Notes: generated from the sequence alone by a model not told the origin. DNA of 56,119 nucleotides from a virus (IMGVR_UViG_3300036801_000212:64001-120119); one strand, 5' to 3'; shown: positions 34,310 through 42,814, numbered from the stretch's first letter. Program-made: numbers and translations.

Positions 34310-34777
34310 ATGGCGCGTTACTCCACGATCGCTACCTCTTCAGCCGCTCTCGCCGCCAACACCGCATTCGCCGCCCTAGTGCCCGGCGCCAGCGTCGCGT
34401 TCAAATTGCGTCGTGTCACCCTCGGCGTCATCGCTGGTTCTTCCGCCCCCACCTCGCAGCAGGTGACTGTGGGAATTAACCGTGGCACCGCACGAGGTAC
34501 CGCGTCCACTACCGCTACGCCGCAGCAGCTCGACCCGAGATCACCAGCCAGCGCGATCACCGGGCTGGACACCGCCTGGTCTGTCGCGCCCACCTTGGCG
34601 TCGGCTGACCAGTTTGTGGTGTCGTTCAACACCCAGTCTGGTGTTGATCTGCCTTGGGAGCTGTTGGAAGAATTCGTTTCCGCCACGGGAACCGCGAACC
34701 CGATTGTGTTTGTGAACCGCACCAACGCACTCCCGGCGTCTCATTCGTTCACGATTTCGGTAGAGCACGAGGAGTGA
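34310..34777 (+). CDS. Minor tail protein, 155 aa
   Basis: ATG at 34310 follows GAAAGGG. The start RYSTIATSSAALAANTAFAA leads into a beta protein with a KLRRVTLGVIAGSSAPTSQQ segment; the end (SHSFTISVEHEE) is a strand. The layout recalls small capsid/tail proteins of actinophages that bind fibres, but no function can be fixed. Confidence 0.5.
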   Translation: MARYSTIATSSAALAANTAFAALVPGASVAFKLRRVTLGVIAGSSAPTSQQVTVGINRGTARGTASTTATPQQLDPRSPASAITGLDTAWSVAPTLASADQFVVSFNTQSGVDLPWELLEEFVSATGTANPIVFVNRTNALPASHSFTISVEHEE

Positions 34778-34822
34778 CCTGACGTCACTTAGCCCCTCCA
34801 CTTCAAGAGAGGACGTAGCGGG

Positions 34823-36628
34823 GTGAATCGTCGCTGGCGGAATCTACTGATTCGGCGTCAACGCTTTTTTCATGTACCCACTCGGGTCGCCGCGTCGCTG
34901 TCTCGCACAGTTTCCGACAACGCTTCCGCTAGCGATACACCCACCAGAAACTTAACATTCACCCGGTCGGTGGCGGACAACGCAGCCGCCGGTGATTCGG
35001 CTTCACGGCTGCTTGCTGAGTCCCGCGCCATCGCCGATGCGGTAGCCGCAACTGACGTCGTCACGCGGAGTGTTGCTGAGTCCCGATCGGTCGCGGACAC
35101 TGCGGCGTCGTCTGATTCCGCTACTCGTTCTGCTCTGGTGTTCATCCGGGCGGTGTCGGATTCAGCCGCAGCCTCGGATTCTGCTGTCCGGTCGCTGGTC
35201 ACAACACGTAATGTTGTCGATACCGCTTTGGCGTCGGATTCCTCTGTCCGGTCGCCGCAGGTCTACAGCCGGGCCGTTACAGATTCGGCGCCCGCTACGG
35301 ATTCGGCTAGCCGCAACGTTCAAGCCTTCGCTCGTAGTGTTTCCGATTCGGCGCTGGCCAGTGATGCGGTGGCCCGGGCGCAAAGCTTCACCCGCAGTGT
35401 TTCTGACTCTGCTTTGGCGTCCGATGCCGCGACGCGTGCACCCCAGGCGTTCACCCGTGCTCGTAGTGACACGGCGTTGGCGTCCGATTCGGTTGTTAGG
35501 TCTGCGCAGTCGTTTACGCGGACGGTCACCGATGCAGCGGCGGCCACAGATTCCGGTGCGAGGGCCTCGCAGTCCTTCACGCGTACCTGTAGCGATACAG
35601 CGGCTGCGGTTGACTCTGCTGTCAGGGCCGGTGTTGAGGCTCGGACGGCCGTTGACAGTGCTACCGCAAGTGATGTAGCGACCCGATCGCAGGTTAAAGC
35701 CCGCACTGTTACTGATGCTTCAGCGGCAGCCGATACGGTTGTTAGGGCCGCGCAGGTGTTCACCCGCACCTGTAGCGATTCGGCGTTGGCGTCCGACGTG
35801 GCCATCCCGGGCGGCGGGATAATTCGCGCGGTGGCTGATACGGCCTCCGCGACAGATTCGACCACTAGAACGCTTGTTGAAGCCCGCGTTGTCGCAGATT
35901 CCGCATTCGCGGCGGATGCGGTCGCGCGAGGACTTACCTCCACCCGCCCTGTCGGCGATTCGGCCGCGGCGAGCGACGCCGCTGTTCGATCGGCGCAAAA
36001 CGCTACCCGTCTAGTCGCCGATTCAGCACCGGCTGTCGATACCCCCACACGGTCGTCGCACTTCACGCGCTCGGGCAATGACACCGTCGCGGCCGGTGAC
36101 AACATTGTCCGGCTTGTCGTTATTCCCCGCGCCGTCAGCGACAGTGCCGGAGCCAACGACACCGCCAGTGGCGCTGTGCCAAGTATCGGAGCTGTCGCGG
36201 ACTCCGCGTTGGCCGCCGACGCAGCTGCTCGTTCATTGTTGCTGTTGCGTGTTCTCACCGACACCGCTGCCGTAGGGGATGCAGCTAGCCGCAGCTTCAA
36301 TGGTGCCCGAGCGGTCGGCGACACCGCACCCGCATCAGATTCGGCAGCCCCGGTCCCACTTAATTCCGGGTTTGTTGCCGATTCGGCGTTCGCCACCGAT
36401 GCCGCTGCCCGTAACGGTCTGGTGTTCATCCGGATCGTTCTAGATGCGGCGGCGTGCTCTGACGTTGCTACAGCACATCTGCGGCAGTGGGAAGCGTTTT
36501 CGCTGTTCCCCACTTTGACGCGGGGGGTGTACGCCTCCAACCCCGCCGCACTGGGCGCTGTCACCGCGACTTCGGGTGTGGCTGTAGCCGGTGCTCATTC
36601 TGATTCCCCGTCCCCCGTTCTTCGCTAG
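34823..36628 (+). CDS. Repeat-built tail fibre protein, about 26 copies of a 20-21-residue motif, 601 aa
   Basis: After a basic start (NRRWRNLLIRRQRFFHVPTR) nearly the whole protein consists of a repeat of the type R-x-V-x-D-S/T-A-x-A-x-D-S-x-x-R-x-x-x-x-x (for example RSVSDSALASDAATRAP). The regular D-S/A spacing suggests a stacked beta or collagen-like shaft with Asp at fixed positions, perhaps binding calcium. The last 60 residues (LRQWEAFSLFPTLTRGVYAS...) are unique and could be the tip. The beta-helix spike gene upstream carries two copies of the same repeat at its C-terminus. Confidence 0.65.
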   Translation: MNRRWRNLLIRRQRFFHVPTRVAASLSRTVSDNASASDTPTRNLTFTRSVADNAAAGDSASRLLAESRAIADAVAATDVVTRSVAESRSVADTAASSDSATRSALVFIRAVSDSAAASDSAVRSLVTTRNVVDTALASDSSVRSPQVYSRAVTDSAPATDSASRNVQAFARSVSDSALASDAVARAQSFTRSVSDSALASDAATRAPQAFTRARSDTALASDSVVRSAQSFTRTVTDAAAATDSGARASQSFTRTCSDTAAAVDSAVRAGVEARTAVDSATASDVATRSQVKARTVTDASAAADTVVRAAQVFTRTCSDSALASDVAIPGGGIIRAVADTASATDSTTRTLVEARVVADSAFAADAVARGLTSTRPVGDSAAASDAAVRSAQNATRLVADSAPAVDTPTRSSHFTRSGNDTVAAGDNIVRLVVIPRAVSDSAGANDTASGAVPSIGAVADSALAADAAARSLLLLRVLTDTAAVGDAASRSFNGARAVGDTAPASDSAAPVPLNSGFVADSAFATDAAARNGLVFIRIVLDAAACSDVATAHLRQWEAFSLFPTLTRGVYASNPAALGAVTATSGVAVAGAHSDSPSPVLR

Positions 36629-36690
36629 GAGACCTTGCGGGCGATGACGTAGTAGCCCCCGGCGAAGGTTTTCGTTCTTAAAGGAGCCAC

Positions 36691-37863
36691 GTGACTCTCC
36701 CTACTGATCCAGTCCCAACCTTCGTCGACAGTCCGTCGACTTCCACGCCGCTCGACTCGGCGAATCTGAACGAGTACTCGACCGCTATTGTGCAGCTCCA
36801 GACCTATGTGGCGGGGCTGCAGGTGTACATCCCGTTCACTGGAGTTCAGACCGCGAGCACTGTCACCGCGTCGGCGAACACGTATGTGTTGGTGGACACC
36901 ACTTCAAACTCGGTGACGGTAGATTTTCCCACCGCGCCGACGAACTTCACTGTCGTCGGAGTCAAGCAGGTGACTCGGGGTGGCACTAACACGGTCACCG
37001 CACAACTGGGTGGTTCGGACCATTTCGACACCACCACTGGTTCTCAAACGGCGACACTGACATTGCAGGGTCAAGCCGGTGTGTGGCAATACAACTCGTC
37101 CACTGCTGTATGGGTCCGCATGGCCGATGATCTGCCTTTGTCCCAGCTTGATTCACGATATGTGGCTTCCGGCGGGAGTGTCGTCACCTCGGTTACCGCT
37201 GGGGACTCGACGATCACTATGGGCGGAACTGGCGCCGCGCCGACAGTCAAGGTCGCACAGGGCAACTTGACTCTGGCCGAATCGCAGGTCACTGGGCTAA
37301 CTGCCGCATTGAACCCGACCTATTCGGCGGGTAGTGCATGGGGTCCGAACGTTTATGGCACGTTGATGGAGAATACTGAAAGAGACGATGTCACCAGCAC
37401 TTACGCAATGACGTCGAGCCTAAAAACTCTGCTGGTACTGATCGGACTATGTCCGGCGGCCTCTTATTCGGTATTCAAAACCTTTCAGACTGTTGCTCAA
37501 TCGGGCGGGACACTGACAGCCGCTCTCTATAGTTCGGCGACTATTTCTGGCACATCGTGGTCGCGTCTCGGATCCGGCAATATCACTGCCACGCTCTCGT
37601 CGGGTATCGCCTCGAACTCGCTACCGTTCACGTTGTCGTCACCTGCATTTGTGGCACTCCTGATGTCTTTCACGAGCAGCCCGACAACGTACCCAACACT
37701 CTCGGCTACTGCCGCCGGTGCAGTCCAAGCTGGATTGTTTCAGCCAGCCTCGGGGTGCCCGCTATCCGCGGATCAGAGCGGCGCGGTTACGCCAGGGGCG
37801 ACGTTAAATCCGTTGTCAAGTTTCACGACCATCACTCAAAAGATTTGGTGCGCACTCGCCTGA
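36691..37863 (+). CDS. Tail fibre or tip protein, 390 aa
   Basis: AAAGGAG precedes the GTG. The N-terminus (TFVDSPSTSTPLDSANLNEY...IVQLQTYVAGLQVYIPFTG) resembles the start of many actinophage minor tail proteins; a beta region includes SNSVTVDFPTAPTNFTVVGV and VTAGDSTITMGGTGAAPTV, a segment often found at the neck of fibres. The C-terminal 160 residues are a distinct beta domain that may contact the host. Last gene of the structural block. Confidence 0.62.
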   Translation: MTLPTDPVPTFVDSPSTSTPLDSANLNEYSTAIVQLQTYVAGLQVYIPFTGVQTASTVTASANTYVLVDTTSNSVTVDFPTAPTNFTVVGVKQVTRGGTNTVTAQLGGSDHFDTTTGSQTATLTLQGQAGVWQYNSSTAVWVRMADDLPLSQLDSRYVASGGSVVTSVTAGDSTITMGGTGAAPTVKVAQGNLTLAESQVTGLTAALNPTYSAGSAWGPNVYGTLMENTERDDVTSTYAMTSSLKTLLVLIGLCPAASYSVFKTFQTVAQSGGTLTAALYSSATISGTSWSRLGSGNITATLSSGIASNSLPFTLSSPAFVALLMSFTSSPTTYPTLSATAAGAVQAGLFQPASGCPLSADQSGAVTPGATLNPLSSFTTITQKIWCALA

Positions 37864-37885
37864 CCTCAGAAAAGACGGGGGACAT

Positions 37886-38323
37886 ATGCCTTGGCGGTGG
37901 TTGAAAAAATTCCCGGGGGTGAAATCCAGCAGACGTAGAACCGTCTGCCTCCTCATGGGGTTAGCGTGGGTAGCCTACGGGTTCGGAGTCCTATCCGATC
38001 CCTACCCTGAAGCCAGGTTCGGGAAGGTTATTACTTTCCTCACAGCGTTTCTTGACAGCCCCACCACAGGTTTAGTCTGGGTGATCGCGGGTATAGTGGG
38101 GATTGCCGCGGGGTTATCACTGTTGACTGAGTCGATGGCGTTCAGCGCTTTAGTGATACCGCCCGCCGTGTGGGGAATGCTGTACACGTGGTCGTGGGTG
38201 ACCTGGTGTGTTTTCCGCGACCATGGCAACGGTAGGGGGTGGGTTTCGGCAACGGCGTGGTTCGCGTTAGCTTTAATGCTTTCAGTTACAGCTGACTGGC
38301 CCGACGTTAAGGAGAAGGAATGA
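37886..38323 (+). CDS. Four-helix membrane protein, 145 aa
   Basis: Hydrophobic segments occur at about residues 20-35, 52-78, 84-104 and 122-138. A basic N-terminus (WRWLKKFPGVKSSRRR) suggests an inside start. The gene lies at the start of the lysis-side region and overlaps the following gene by ATGA, so it could be a holin or antiholin partner. Family unknown. Confidence 0.55.
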   Translation: MPWRWLKKFPGVKSSRRRTVCLLMGLAWVAYGFGVLSDPYPEARFGKVITFLTAFLDSPTTGLVWVIAGIVGIAAGLSLLTESMAFSALVIPPAVWGMLYTWSWVTWCVFRDHGNGRGWVSATAWFALALMLSVTADWPDVKEKE

Positions 38324-38736
38324 TCTCCTGGATCGCGGCTCACTCCACGCTGTCACTGTCCATCCTCGGTGGGGTTATGGTTCCTCTCTTCGTGGCGTTT
38401 TGGTCACACCGAACGGGGAAGCAATCCATCAAGGCGCAGACGAGACAAGCTGACGCCTCCGCCTACGACACCGCAAGAGAAATCTGGGGTGACCTCCTCG
38501 ACGACCTGAAAGAGCAGATCAGTGTTCAACGTCGTGAGATAGGTGCGATGAAGAAGCGCTTCGACGAAGAGATGAAAACTCTTCGTTCCCGGCTGGAAGA
38601 TTTAGAGTCTCAACGTGCCGGTGACCGGAGAGCTATCCACCTCTGGAGGGAATACGCTAAAGCATTGTTGCGGGCATTGAAATCGAACGGCATCGAACCT
38701 CCTCCGCATCCCGACGGTCTCGACTTGGATGAGTGA
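38320..38736 (+). CDS. Single-span membrane protein with coiled coil, 138 aa
   Basis: One N-terminal membrane helix (LSLSILGGVMVPLFVAFW) is followed by a long charged helical region with heptad spacing (LDDLKEQISVQRREIGAMKK...LRSRLEDLESQRAG). This is the layout of phage proteins near holins and spanin-like i-components, though actinophages rarely have spanins. ATGA overlap with the gene before and TGATG overlap with the one after indicate a tightly coupled set. Confidence 0.55.
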   Translation: MISWIAAHSTLSLSILGGVMVPLFVAFWSHRTGKQSIKAQTRQADASAYDTAREIWGDLLDDLKEQISVQRREIGAMKKRFDEEMKTLRSRLEDLESQRAGDRRAIHLWREYAKALLRALKSNGIEPPPHPDGLDLDE

Positions 38737-39239
38737 TGGGGAAACATTTTCATCGCCCACGGCGTTGGTCACGTTTTCGTCCGTCCCCAACATCGCGTCG
38801 CAACGTTCTCCTACTTGTCGCCGCACTGGGAGCTGGATGGCTATCCGGACATGTAGGTCCACATCCTGGTTCCGACACTCCCCAAATGGTGCCACAAGCC
38901 GAAGCGGCGAGTAGGGCACAGAAGTTCGCGAACGATGTGATCGGTCAGTGCAACATCAACCCAGGTGGGTGTACCACTCAGCTCACGGGCGAAGCGGCCG
39001 AGGTCGCATCTACTCCCATCCATGACGGGGTCGACGGTAAGGACGGAGCCGATGGCAACGACGGGAAAGACGGCAAGCCGGGGAAAGATGGCAAGGACGG
39101 GAAGGACGCTCCCGACGTAATGGAAATCTTCAAGTTCCCGAACGGCACCGCATGGGCGTGTCCCCGTACTGGCGCAACAGGTACTACTTCTATCCACGAC
39201 TGCACGTCCGCGAAGATTGAACAACCGGAAGGTAAATAA
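38736..39239 (+). CDS. Membrane-anchored protein with collagen-like repeats, 167 aa
   Basis: A basic start and one membrane helix (NVLLLVAALGAGWLSGHVG) lead to an exported part. Residues about 100-128 are G-x-y triplets (GVDGKDGADGNDGKDGKPG...), a collagen-like stretch, followed by a small domain with two Cys (WACPRTG, HDCTSAK). Collagen-like triplets in phages often occur in fibres, but here the gene is among exported proteins next to a sortase. Confidence 0.65.
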   Translation: MGKHFHRPRRWSRFRPSPTSRRNVLLLVAALGAGWLSGHVGPHPGSDTPQMVPQAEAASRAQKFANDVIGQCNINPGGCTTQLTGEAAEVASTPIHDGVDGKDGADGNDGKDGKPGKDGKDGKDAPDVMEIFKFPNGTAWACPRTGATGTTSIHDCTSAKIEQPEGK

Positions 39240-39240
39240 T

Positions 39241-39447
39241 ATGCGACGCATCATGGCCGTCTTGGCCGCCGCGGCTATTGGCGTACTCGGCGCCGGCAGC
39301 GCGCAAGCTCACGACTTCCATCGCCACCCCCATCCTCAGCTTTGCAACATTCTCTTCAACTGCCCGACCTACCCCGAATTCTCATACCACCACGACTTTG
39401 GACATGACTTTGGACATGGCCATTCCACCGGAAGGCGGCAGCACTGA
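39241..39447 (+). CDS. Small exported His-rich protein, 68 aa
   Basis: The signal peptide is clear: MRRIMAVLAAAAIGVLGAGS with a likely cut after AQA. The mature part of about 44 residues has 14 His (HDFHRHPHPQ, YHHDFGHDFGHGH) and two Cys, so it could bind metal outside the membrane. It starts two bases after the collagen-like gene and is followed one base later by a second exported protein. Confidence 0.65.
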   Translation: MRRIMAVLAAAAIGVLGAGSAQAHDFHRHPHPQLCNILFNCPTYPEFSYHHDFGHDFGHGHSTGRRQH

Positions 39448-39448
39448 T

Positions 39449-40432
39449 ATGAAGATTCTGTATTCGCTGATGGCGATTCTTGCCGCGCTGGCAATGACTA
39501 CCGGCGTGGCTCAGGCTAACGGTCACGGTCCACACGGCCATGGCCATTCCATTTCGTGTACCGGTACCGCAGGTGGCACCTGTACCCCGACTCTTCCTAA
39601 CGGGCACATTCTCCCGCCGTGCACCATCACTACCGGCACCACGTGTTCAGACACTGTCGGCGGTTTCGGTGGCCGTGGCGGTTTGGGTGGGCGTTTCGGT
39701 GGCTACCCGGGACTTCCGATGGGATTCCCGCAACTGCTGAATGGCAACCTTCTCTCCCTCGAAGCTTTGGGTGTCGTCGGAGTCAACGCCAATATCGACG
39801 TGTGCGGCTACCCGTCGTTCCAGGATTTCGATGCCTTCGCTGGTCCGCACTATGGTGCCGGTTGGGGAATGGCTCGGGGTCGTTGGTTCCAGGCTCAGCA
39901 GGCCCAGCAGGAATGGCTGGCATTGCGTAATGCCGCCGGGTGTGGCACAGTGCTTAACAGTTTCAACCAGTTCAACGGATTCAACGAGTTCCCGGGGATG
40001 CTGAACGGCCAGAATTTCAACCTCCAGCAGTATGGTGGGGGTCTGGTGAATCTCTGCGCCTATTCGAACTTCAACTCTTTCGATGGCTACCTGGGTTCTC
40101 GCCTCGGTTCTCGCTGGGGTGGTCGTGGCGGTCTGCGTGGACGCTTCGGTAATCAGAATGCGTGGTCGAACAACTTCAACCAGTTACGCAACCAGGTTGG
40201 CTGTCCGGTAGTTGTTACTCCCGGCGCGTATCAGCCTCCCGTGATCCAGCCGCAGCCTGTGATTCAGCCTCAGCCTGTTGTGGAACCGCAGCCTGTGATT
40301 GTTCCTCAGCCCGCTCCGGCACCCGCGGTGACTCCCGCTCCTCCGGTTGGCCCGACCATCATCGAGGTTCCGGAAGGTCCGCCGAATACTGGGGATTCCG
40401 GTCTCGCGCCGGATGCTAGGTGGGTCGACTAG
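39449..40432 (+). CDS. Exported Gly/Asn/Pro-rich protein with a sortase-signal-like PPNTG, 327 aa
   Basis: The signal peptide MKILYSLMAILAALAMTTGV ends AQA, followed by NGHGPHGHGHS. The mature body has Gly/Arg repeats (GGFGGRGGLGGRFGGYPG), repeated Asn/Phe segments (FNQFNGFNEFPGMLNGQNF) and eight or more Cys spaced as two similar halves. A proline/glutamine tail follows (IQPQPVIQPQPVVEPQP), and near the end there is PPNTGDSG, close to an LPxTG sortase motif although without the usual hydrophobic tail. The sortase gene begins three bases later. Confidence 0.65.
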   Translation: MKILYSLMAILAALAMTTGVAQANGHGPHGHGHSISCTGTAGGTCTPTLPNGHILPPCTITTGTTCSDTVGGFGGRGGLGGRFGGYPGLPMGFPQLLNGNLLSLEALGVVGVNANIDVCGYPSFQDFDAFAGPHYGAGWGMARGRWFQAQQAQQEWLALRNAAGCGTVLNSFNQFNGFNEFPGMLNGQNFNLQQYGGGLVNLCAYSNFNSFDGYLGSRLGSRWGGRGGLRGRFGNQNAWSNNFNQLRNQVGCPVVVTPGAYQPPVIQPQPVIQPQPVVEPQPVIVPQPAPAPAVTPAPPVGPTIIEVPEGPPNTGDSGLAPDARWVD

Positions 40433-40434
40433 AG

Positions 40435-41055
40435 ATGTTGCGAGTCCTTGGACTCATGCTGGTGGGAATGCTGGTGTCTTGTGGCTCCGGCATTCCCACT
40501 GCCGACCCGGTGCTGACTCCCGCGGCGATGCCGAGTTCAGCACCGGCTGTGCCCGCTCTCTCCTCCCGGCGGGTTATTCCCGTGGCTATTCGGATTCCCT
40601 CGATCAAGGTCGATGGTCGACAGATCATGGCGCTTGGACTGAACGGTGATCATTCGCTTCAGGTGCCACCGCTGAAGAATCCATTGGTCGCAGGCTGGTA
40701 CACCGGAGCGCCAGTACCCGGGAACCCAGGAAGTGGAATCATGGCCGCGCACGTCGATGCTGGAGGGGTTAAAGGACTCTTCTATCGTCTCTCCGAGATG
40801 AAGCCGGGCGACCTCGTCTTCGTCGACCGCTCGGATGGCAAAACGGCTGAGTTTAAGACCGCGAGCGTGGATAAATATTGCAAGGACGCAGTCGGTTGCC
40901 CGGCGGGCGAGAAAGTGTTCCCTTCGAAGCTGTTCTATAGCAGCCAGCCTCAAGCGCAACTGCATCTCACGACTTGCGGCGGCAGATATGACGCGAAAGA
41001 TCGTAACTACCTGGAATCCATAGTCGTGATTTCAACTCTGGTAAGCATGAGCTGA
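40435..41055 (+). CDS. Sortase (class E/F-like) lipoprotein, 206 aa
   Basis: The N-terminus is a lipoprotein signal (LGLMLVGMLVSC), so it should be anchored outside the membrane. The sortase core shows the catalytic His in GIMAAHVD, Cys in LTTCGG and Arg in YDAKDRN (residues about 105, 182 and 193). IPSIKVDGRQIMALGLNGD is the typical entry strand. Sortases join proteins to the cell wall or to each other. It is rare in phages; here it follows an exported protein with a PPNTG motif, its likely substrate. Start by ATG at 40435. Confidence 0.85.
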   Translation: MLRVLGLMLVGMLVSCGSGIPTADPVLTPAAMPSSAPAVPALSSRRVIPVAIRIPSIKVDGRQIMALGLNGDHSLQVPPLKNPLVAGWYTGAPVPGNPGSGIMAAHVDAGGVKGLFYRLSEMKPGDLVFVDRSDGKTAEFKTASVDKYCKDAVGCPAGEKVFPSKLFYSSQPQAQLHLTTCGGRYDAKDRNYLESIVVISTLVSMS

Positions 41056-41064
41056 GAGGCTTCG

Positions 41065-41964
41065 ATGACTTCTGGCCTCGATTACTACAGTGGCGCCACG
41101 ATCAACCCTGCGGACATCGCGGCGGCCAATTATTCGTTCGTCTGCCGCTACGTAGACAACCCTGTTTATGGCCTCGGCGCGAAAGACATCACCCAGGTCG
41201 AGTACTACGAGTTGATCCGTGCTGGACTGAGTGTCTATCTCGTCTTCGAACACACCGCACAGGACTACGCTGCCGGGTTCCTGGGCGGTGTGGTAAATGC
41301 GCAAAGAGCGTTAGCTGGCGCGCAGTGGCTCGATTACTCTGGGCCGATATTCATGTCAGTTGACACGCATCTCGACGCGCAGCAAATTCCCGTAGCCATC
41401 AGCTATCTTGACGGAGCTCAACACATCCTCGCGACCAAGCTGGGTGTCTATGGCTTCAGTGAACTGATCCAGGCATGCCAGGCCCAGAATGTCGGGGCTT
41501 ACTTTTGGCAGGCCGGCGATAAACCAGCGCCGAATTCCGGCGTGCATCTATGGCAGGAAAACAACAACACGGTAACCATCGATGGCACCCCGTGCGACGT
41601 CGACTTGATGTTACTTCCGATGCCGCCTCCGGAGGAAGATATGACACCCGATCAATCGGCGATGCTCACGGCGCTCTACCAGTATGTATCCGGCAGTGCC
41701 GAGGTCGTTCCGCAGGGAACATCATGGCCGGGATGGCAGACGTGGCCGGGAGGATCAGACCAGAGTCTCTCAGCGACAGACTATCTCCGCCAAGCCAATG
41801 TGGACATCACTCTCCTGAAAGCCGAGATCGCAGCTATCAAAGCCACTATGGATTCACTTTCTGTGGGTCAAGAAGGTAGCTTCGGTAATCTCTCGCCGGA
41901 GGACATTTCCCGAATCGCCGCGGCGGTGATGGAGTCAATGGCAAGTAAACTCGGTGGCTCCTGA
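41065..41964 (+). CDS. Endolysin, DUF1906 glycoside-hydrolase-like, 299 aa
   Basis: Residues 1-195 match the Rv2525c/DUF1906 fold: GLDYYSGATINPADIAAANY, FVCRYVDNP, then VYLVFEHTAQDYAAGFLGG, GPIFMSVDTHLD, GVYGFSELIQACQ, YFWQAGDKP and LWQENN...CDVDL, a TIM-barrel with acidic active-site candidates (D7, E75, D109). The C-terminal 100 residues include a Trp-rich linker and a coiled coil (LKAEIAAIKATMDSL) that may bind the wall. Placed directly before the holin pair, it should cut peptidoglycan. No second lysin or LysB is seen. Confidence 0.8.
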   Translation: MTSGLDYYSGATINPADIAAANYSFVCRYVDNPVYGLGAKDITQVEYYELIRAGLSVYLVFEHTAQDYAAGFLGGVVNAQRALAGAQWLDYSGPIFMSVDTHLDAQQIPVAISYLDGAQHILATKLGVYGFSELIQACQAQNVGAYFWQAGDKPAPNSGVHLWQENNNTVTIDGTPCDVDLMLLPMPPPEEDMTPDQSAMLTALYQYVSGSAEVVPQGTSWPGWQTWPGGSDQSLSATDYLRQANVDITLLKAEIAAIKATMDSLSVGQEGSFGNLSPEDISRIAAAVMESMASKLGGS

Positions 41965-42171
41965 ATGTGTCGCTACGTCTGGTTCGCATGGCTCGGTGTC
42001 GGCATATACCTTGAGTGGCGCGGTTTCAACCACGATTGCCATCGTACGTTTTCCCGGGAAGTGCACCACTGGACCCATGTGAAGCGCTGTCAATGGTCGC
42101 CGCTTCTATGGGTCGCACTAGGGATCTGGTTCTCTTACCATCTTCGCGTACTCAAAGATTTGGAAGCTTGA
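41965..42171 (+). CDS. Small membrane protein of the lysis cassette, 68 aa
   Basis: ATG follows the lysin stop directly. It has two hydrophobic Trp-rich segments (YVWFAWLGVGIYLEWRG and WSPLLWVALGIWFSYHL) flanking a His/Cys stretch. It overlaps the holin start by TGATG and could be an antiholin or holin partner. Confidence 0.55.
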   Translation: MCRYVWFAWLGVGIYLEWRGFNHDCHRTFSREVHHWTHVKRCQWSPLLWVALGIWFSYHLRVLKDLEA

Positions 42172-42464
42172 TGTTCACCTGGGTTTTCTGGAAGGCCACA
42201 CTATCTGCGGCGATTACCGCTTTCGCATACACGCTTATTGGCGTCTTGGGTACGGGACCGTCGGGGCTTGACTTCTTCTCGATCGATTGGAAGCACGCGC
42301 TGGGCGTCTCGCTTGTGGTCGCGCTGGTTGCGATTTTGCACGCCATTGTGCCGGTCGCACCGCAGGTGGCAGCAGTGCGACGTCTCCGCACTTCGCCGAC
42401 CGTTCCGATGGCCCCCGTGGAGGCAGTCCCTCATCGGGGTGAACACGAGGCGCCGGATTCGTAA
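42171..42464 (+). CDS. Holin, r1t-like, 97 aa
   Basis: The start MFTWVFWKATLSAAITAFAY, a first membrane helix, a short loop with FFSIDWKHALGVSLV, and a second helix (VALVAILHAIVP) match the r1t-type holins of actinophages. A Pro-rich charged tail follows. It forms the membrane lesion that lets the lysin out. Coupled by TGATG to the gene before. Confidence 0.8.
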   Translation: MFTWVFWKATLSAAITAFAYTLIGVLGTGPSGLDFFSIDWKHALGVSLVVALVAILHAIVPVAPQVAAVRRLRTSPTVPMAPVEAVPHRGEHEAPDS

Positions 42465-42567
42465 ATGTCCACACTGCGGTTTGGTGTTCCGCAGGTGGAC
42501 GACACGCAACGCGATTTTGGATAGGGACCTGCACGCCGTGGTGTGCCCTCTGAATCCGCCTAGGTGA
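42439..42567 (+). CDS. Short zinc-finger protein overlapping the holin end, 42 aa
   Basis: In another frame than the holin, a GTG starts NTRRRIRKCPHCGLVFRRWT and ends HAVVCPLNPPR. The C-x2-C...H-x3-C pattern is a complete small zinc finger, which is unlikely by chance in this length. The start lies inside the holin gene and the ribosome-binding site is weak. Role unknown; late in the operon. Confidence 0.5.
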   Translation: MNTRRRIRKCPHCGLVFRRWTTRNAILDRDLHAVVCPLNPPR

Positions 42568-42607
42568 GAGCTCCGGAATTCGGGACCGGGGACCCTTAGG
42601 TGGAGTG

Positions 42608-42650
42608 TCTCCCCGTGCGCCTTGCAGCCTCTGGCTCGGCGCCGGGGAGA
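42608..42650. terminator. Long hairpin after the lysis cassette
   Basis: TCTCCCCG pairs with CGGGGAGA, and after a one-base bulge GCGCC pairs with GGCGC around a 16-base loop. There is no T-run; the true terminator lies 20 bases further on. It may protect the mRNA end. Confidence 0.55.
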
Positions 42651-42668
42651 TGCTTTACGACAAGAATT

Positions 42669-42712
42669 GGCCTAGCTTCTCTTAACTGAGAGGCTAGGCC
42701 ATCTTTTTTTTT
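42669..42712 (+). terminator. Terminator of the late operon
   Basis: GGCCTAGC pairs with GCTAGGCC, with additional TCTC/GAGA pairing in the upper stem, followed by nine Ts. It ends the 37-kb rightward late operon and faces a leftward terminator 20 bases away. Confidence 0.92.
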
Positions 42713-42727
42713 GCCCAAAATCAGCGC

Positions 42728-42765
42728 AAGAAAGGACCCCCGCCACGTAGCCTGTGACGGGGGTC
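42728..42765 (-). terminator. Terminator of the leftward tRNA-like region
   Basis: GACCCCC and GGGGGTC form a 7-bp stem, and on the minus strand a CTTTCTT tract follows. It would stop transcripts that pass through the 43115-43855 gene and the tRNA-like elements. Confidence 0.75.
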
Positions 42766-42814
42766 AGCAAGTTAGACCGCGAAGAACGCTGCCACAGTTG
42801 ACGACAGATCAACT

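Noticed and set aside
35320-36564. 414-codon minus-strand frame in the repeat fibre gene
   Set aside because: It arises from the periodic composition of the repeat on the other strand.
34823-36628. Tandem DNA repeat as CRISPR or integron array
   Set aside because: The repeat is at protein level (20-21 residues) in one open frame with a start and stop; DNA copies diverge.
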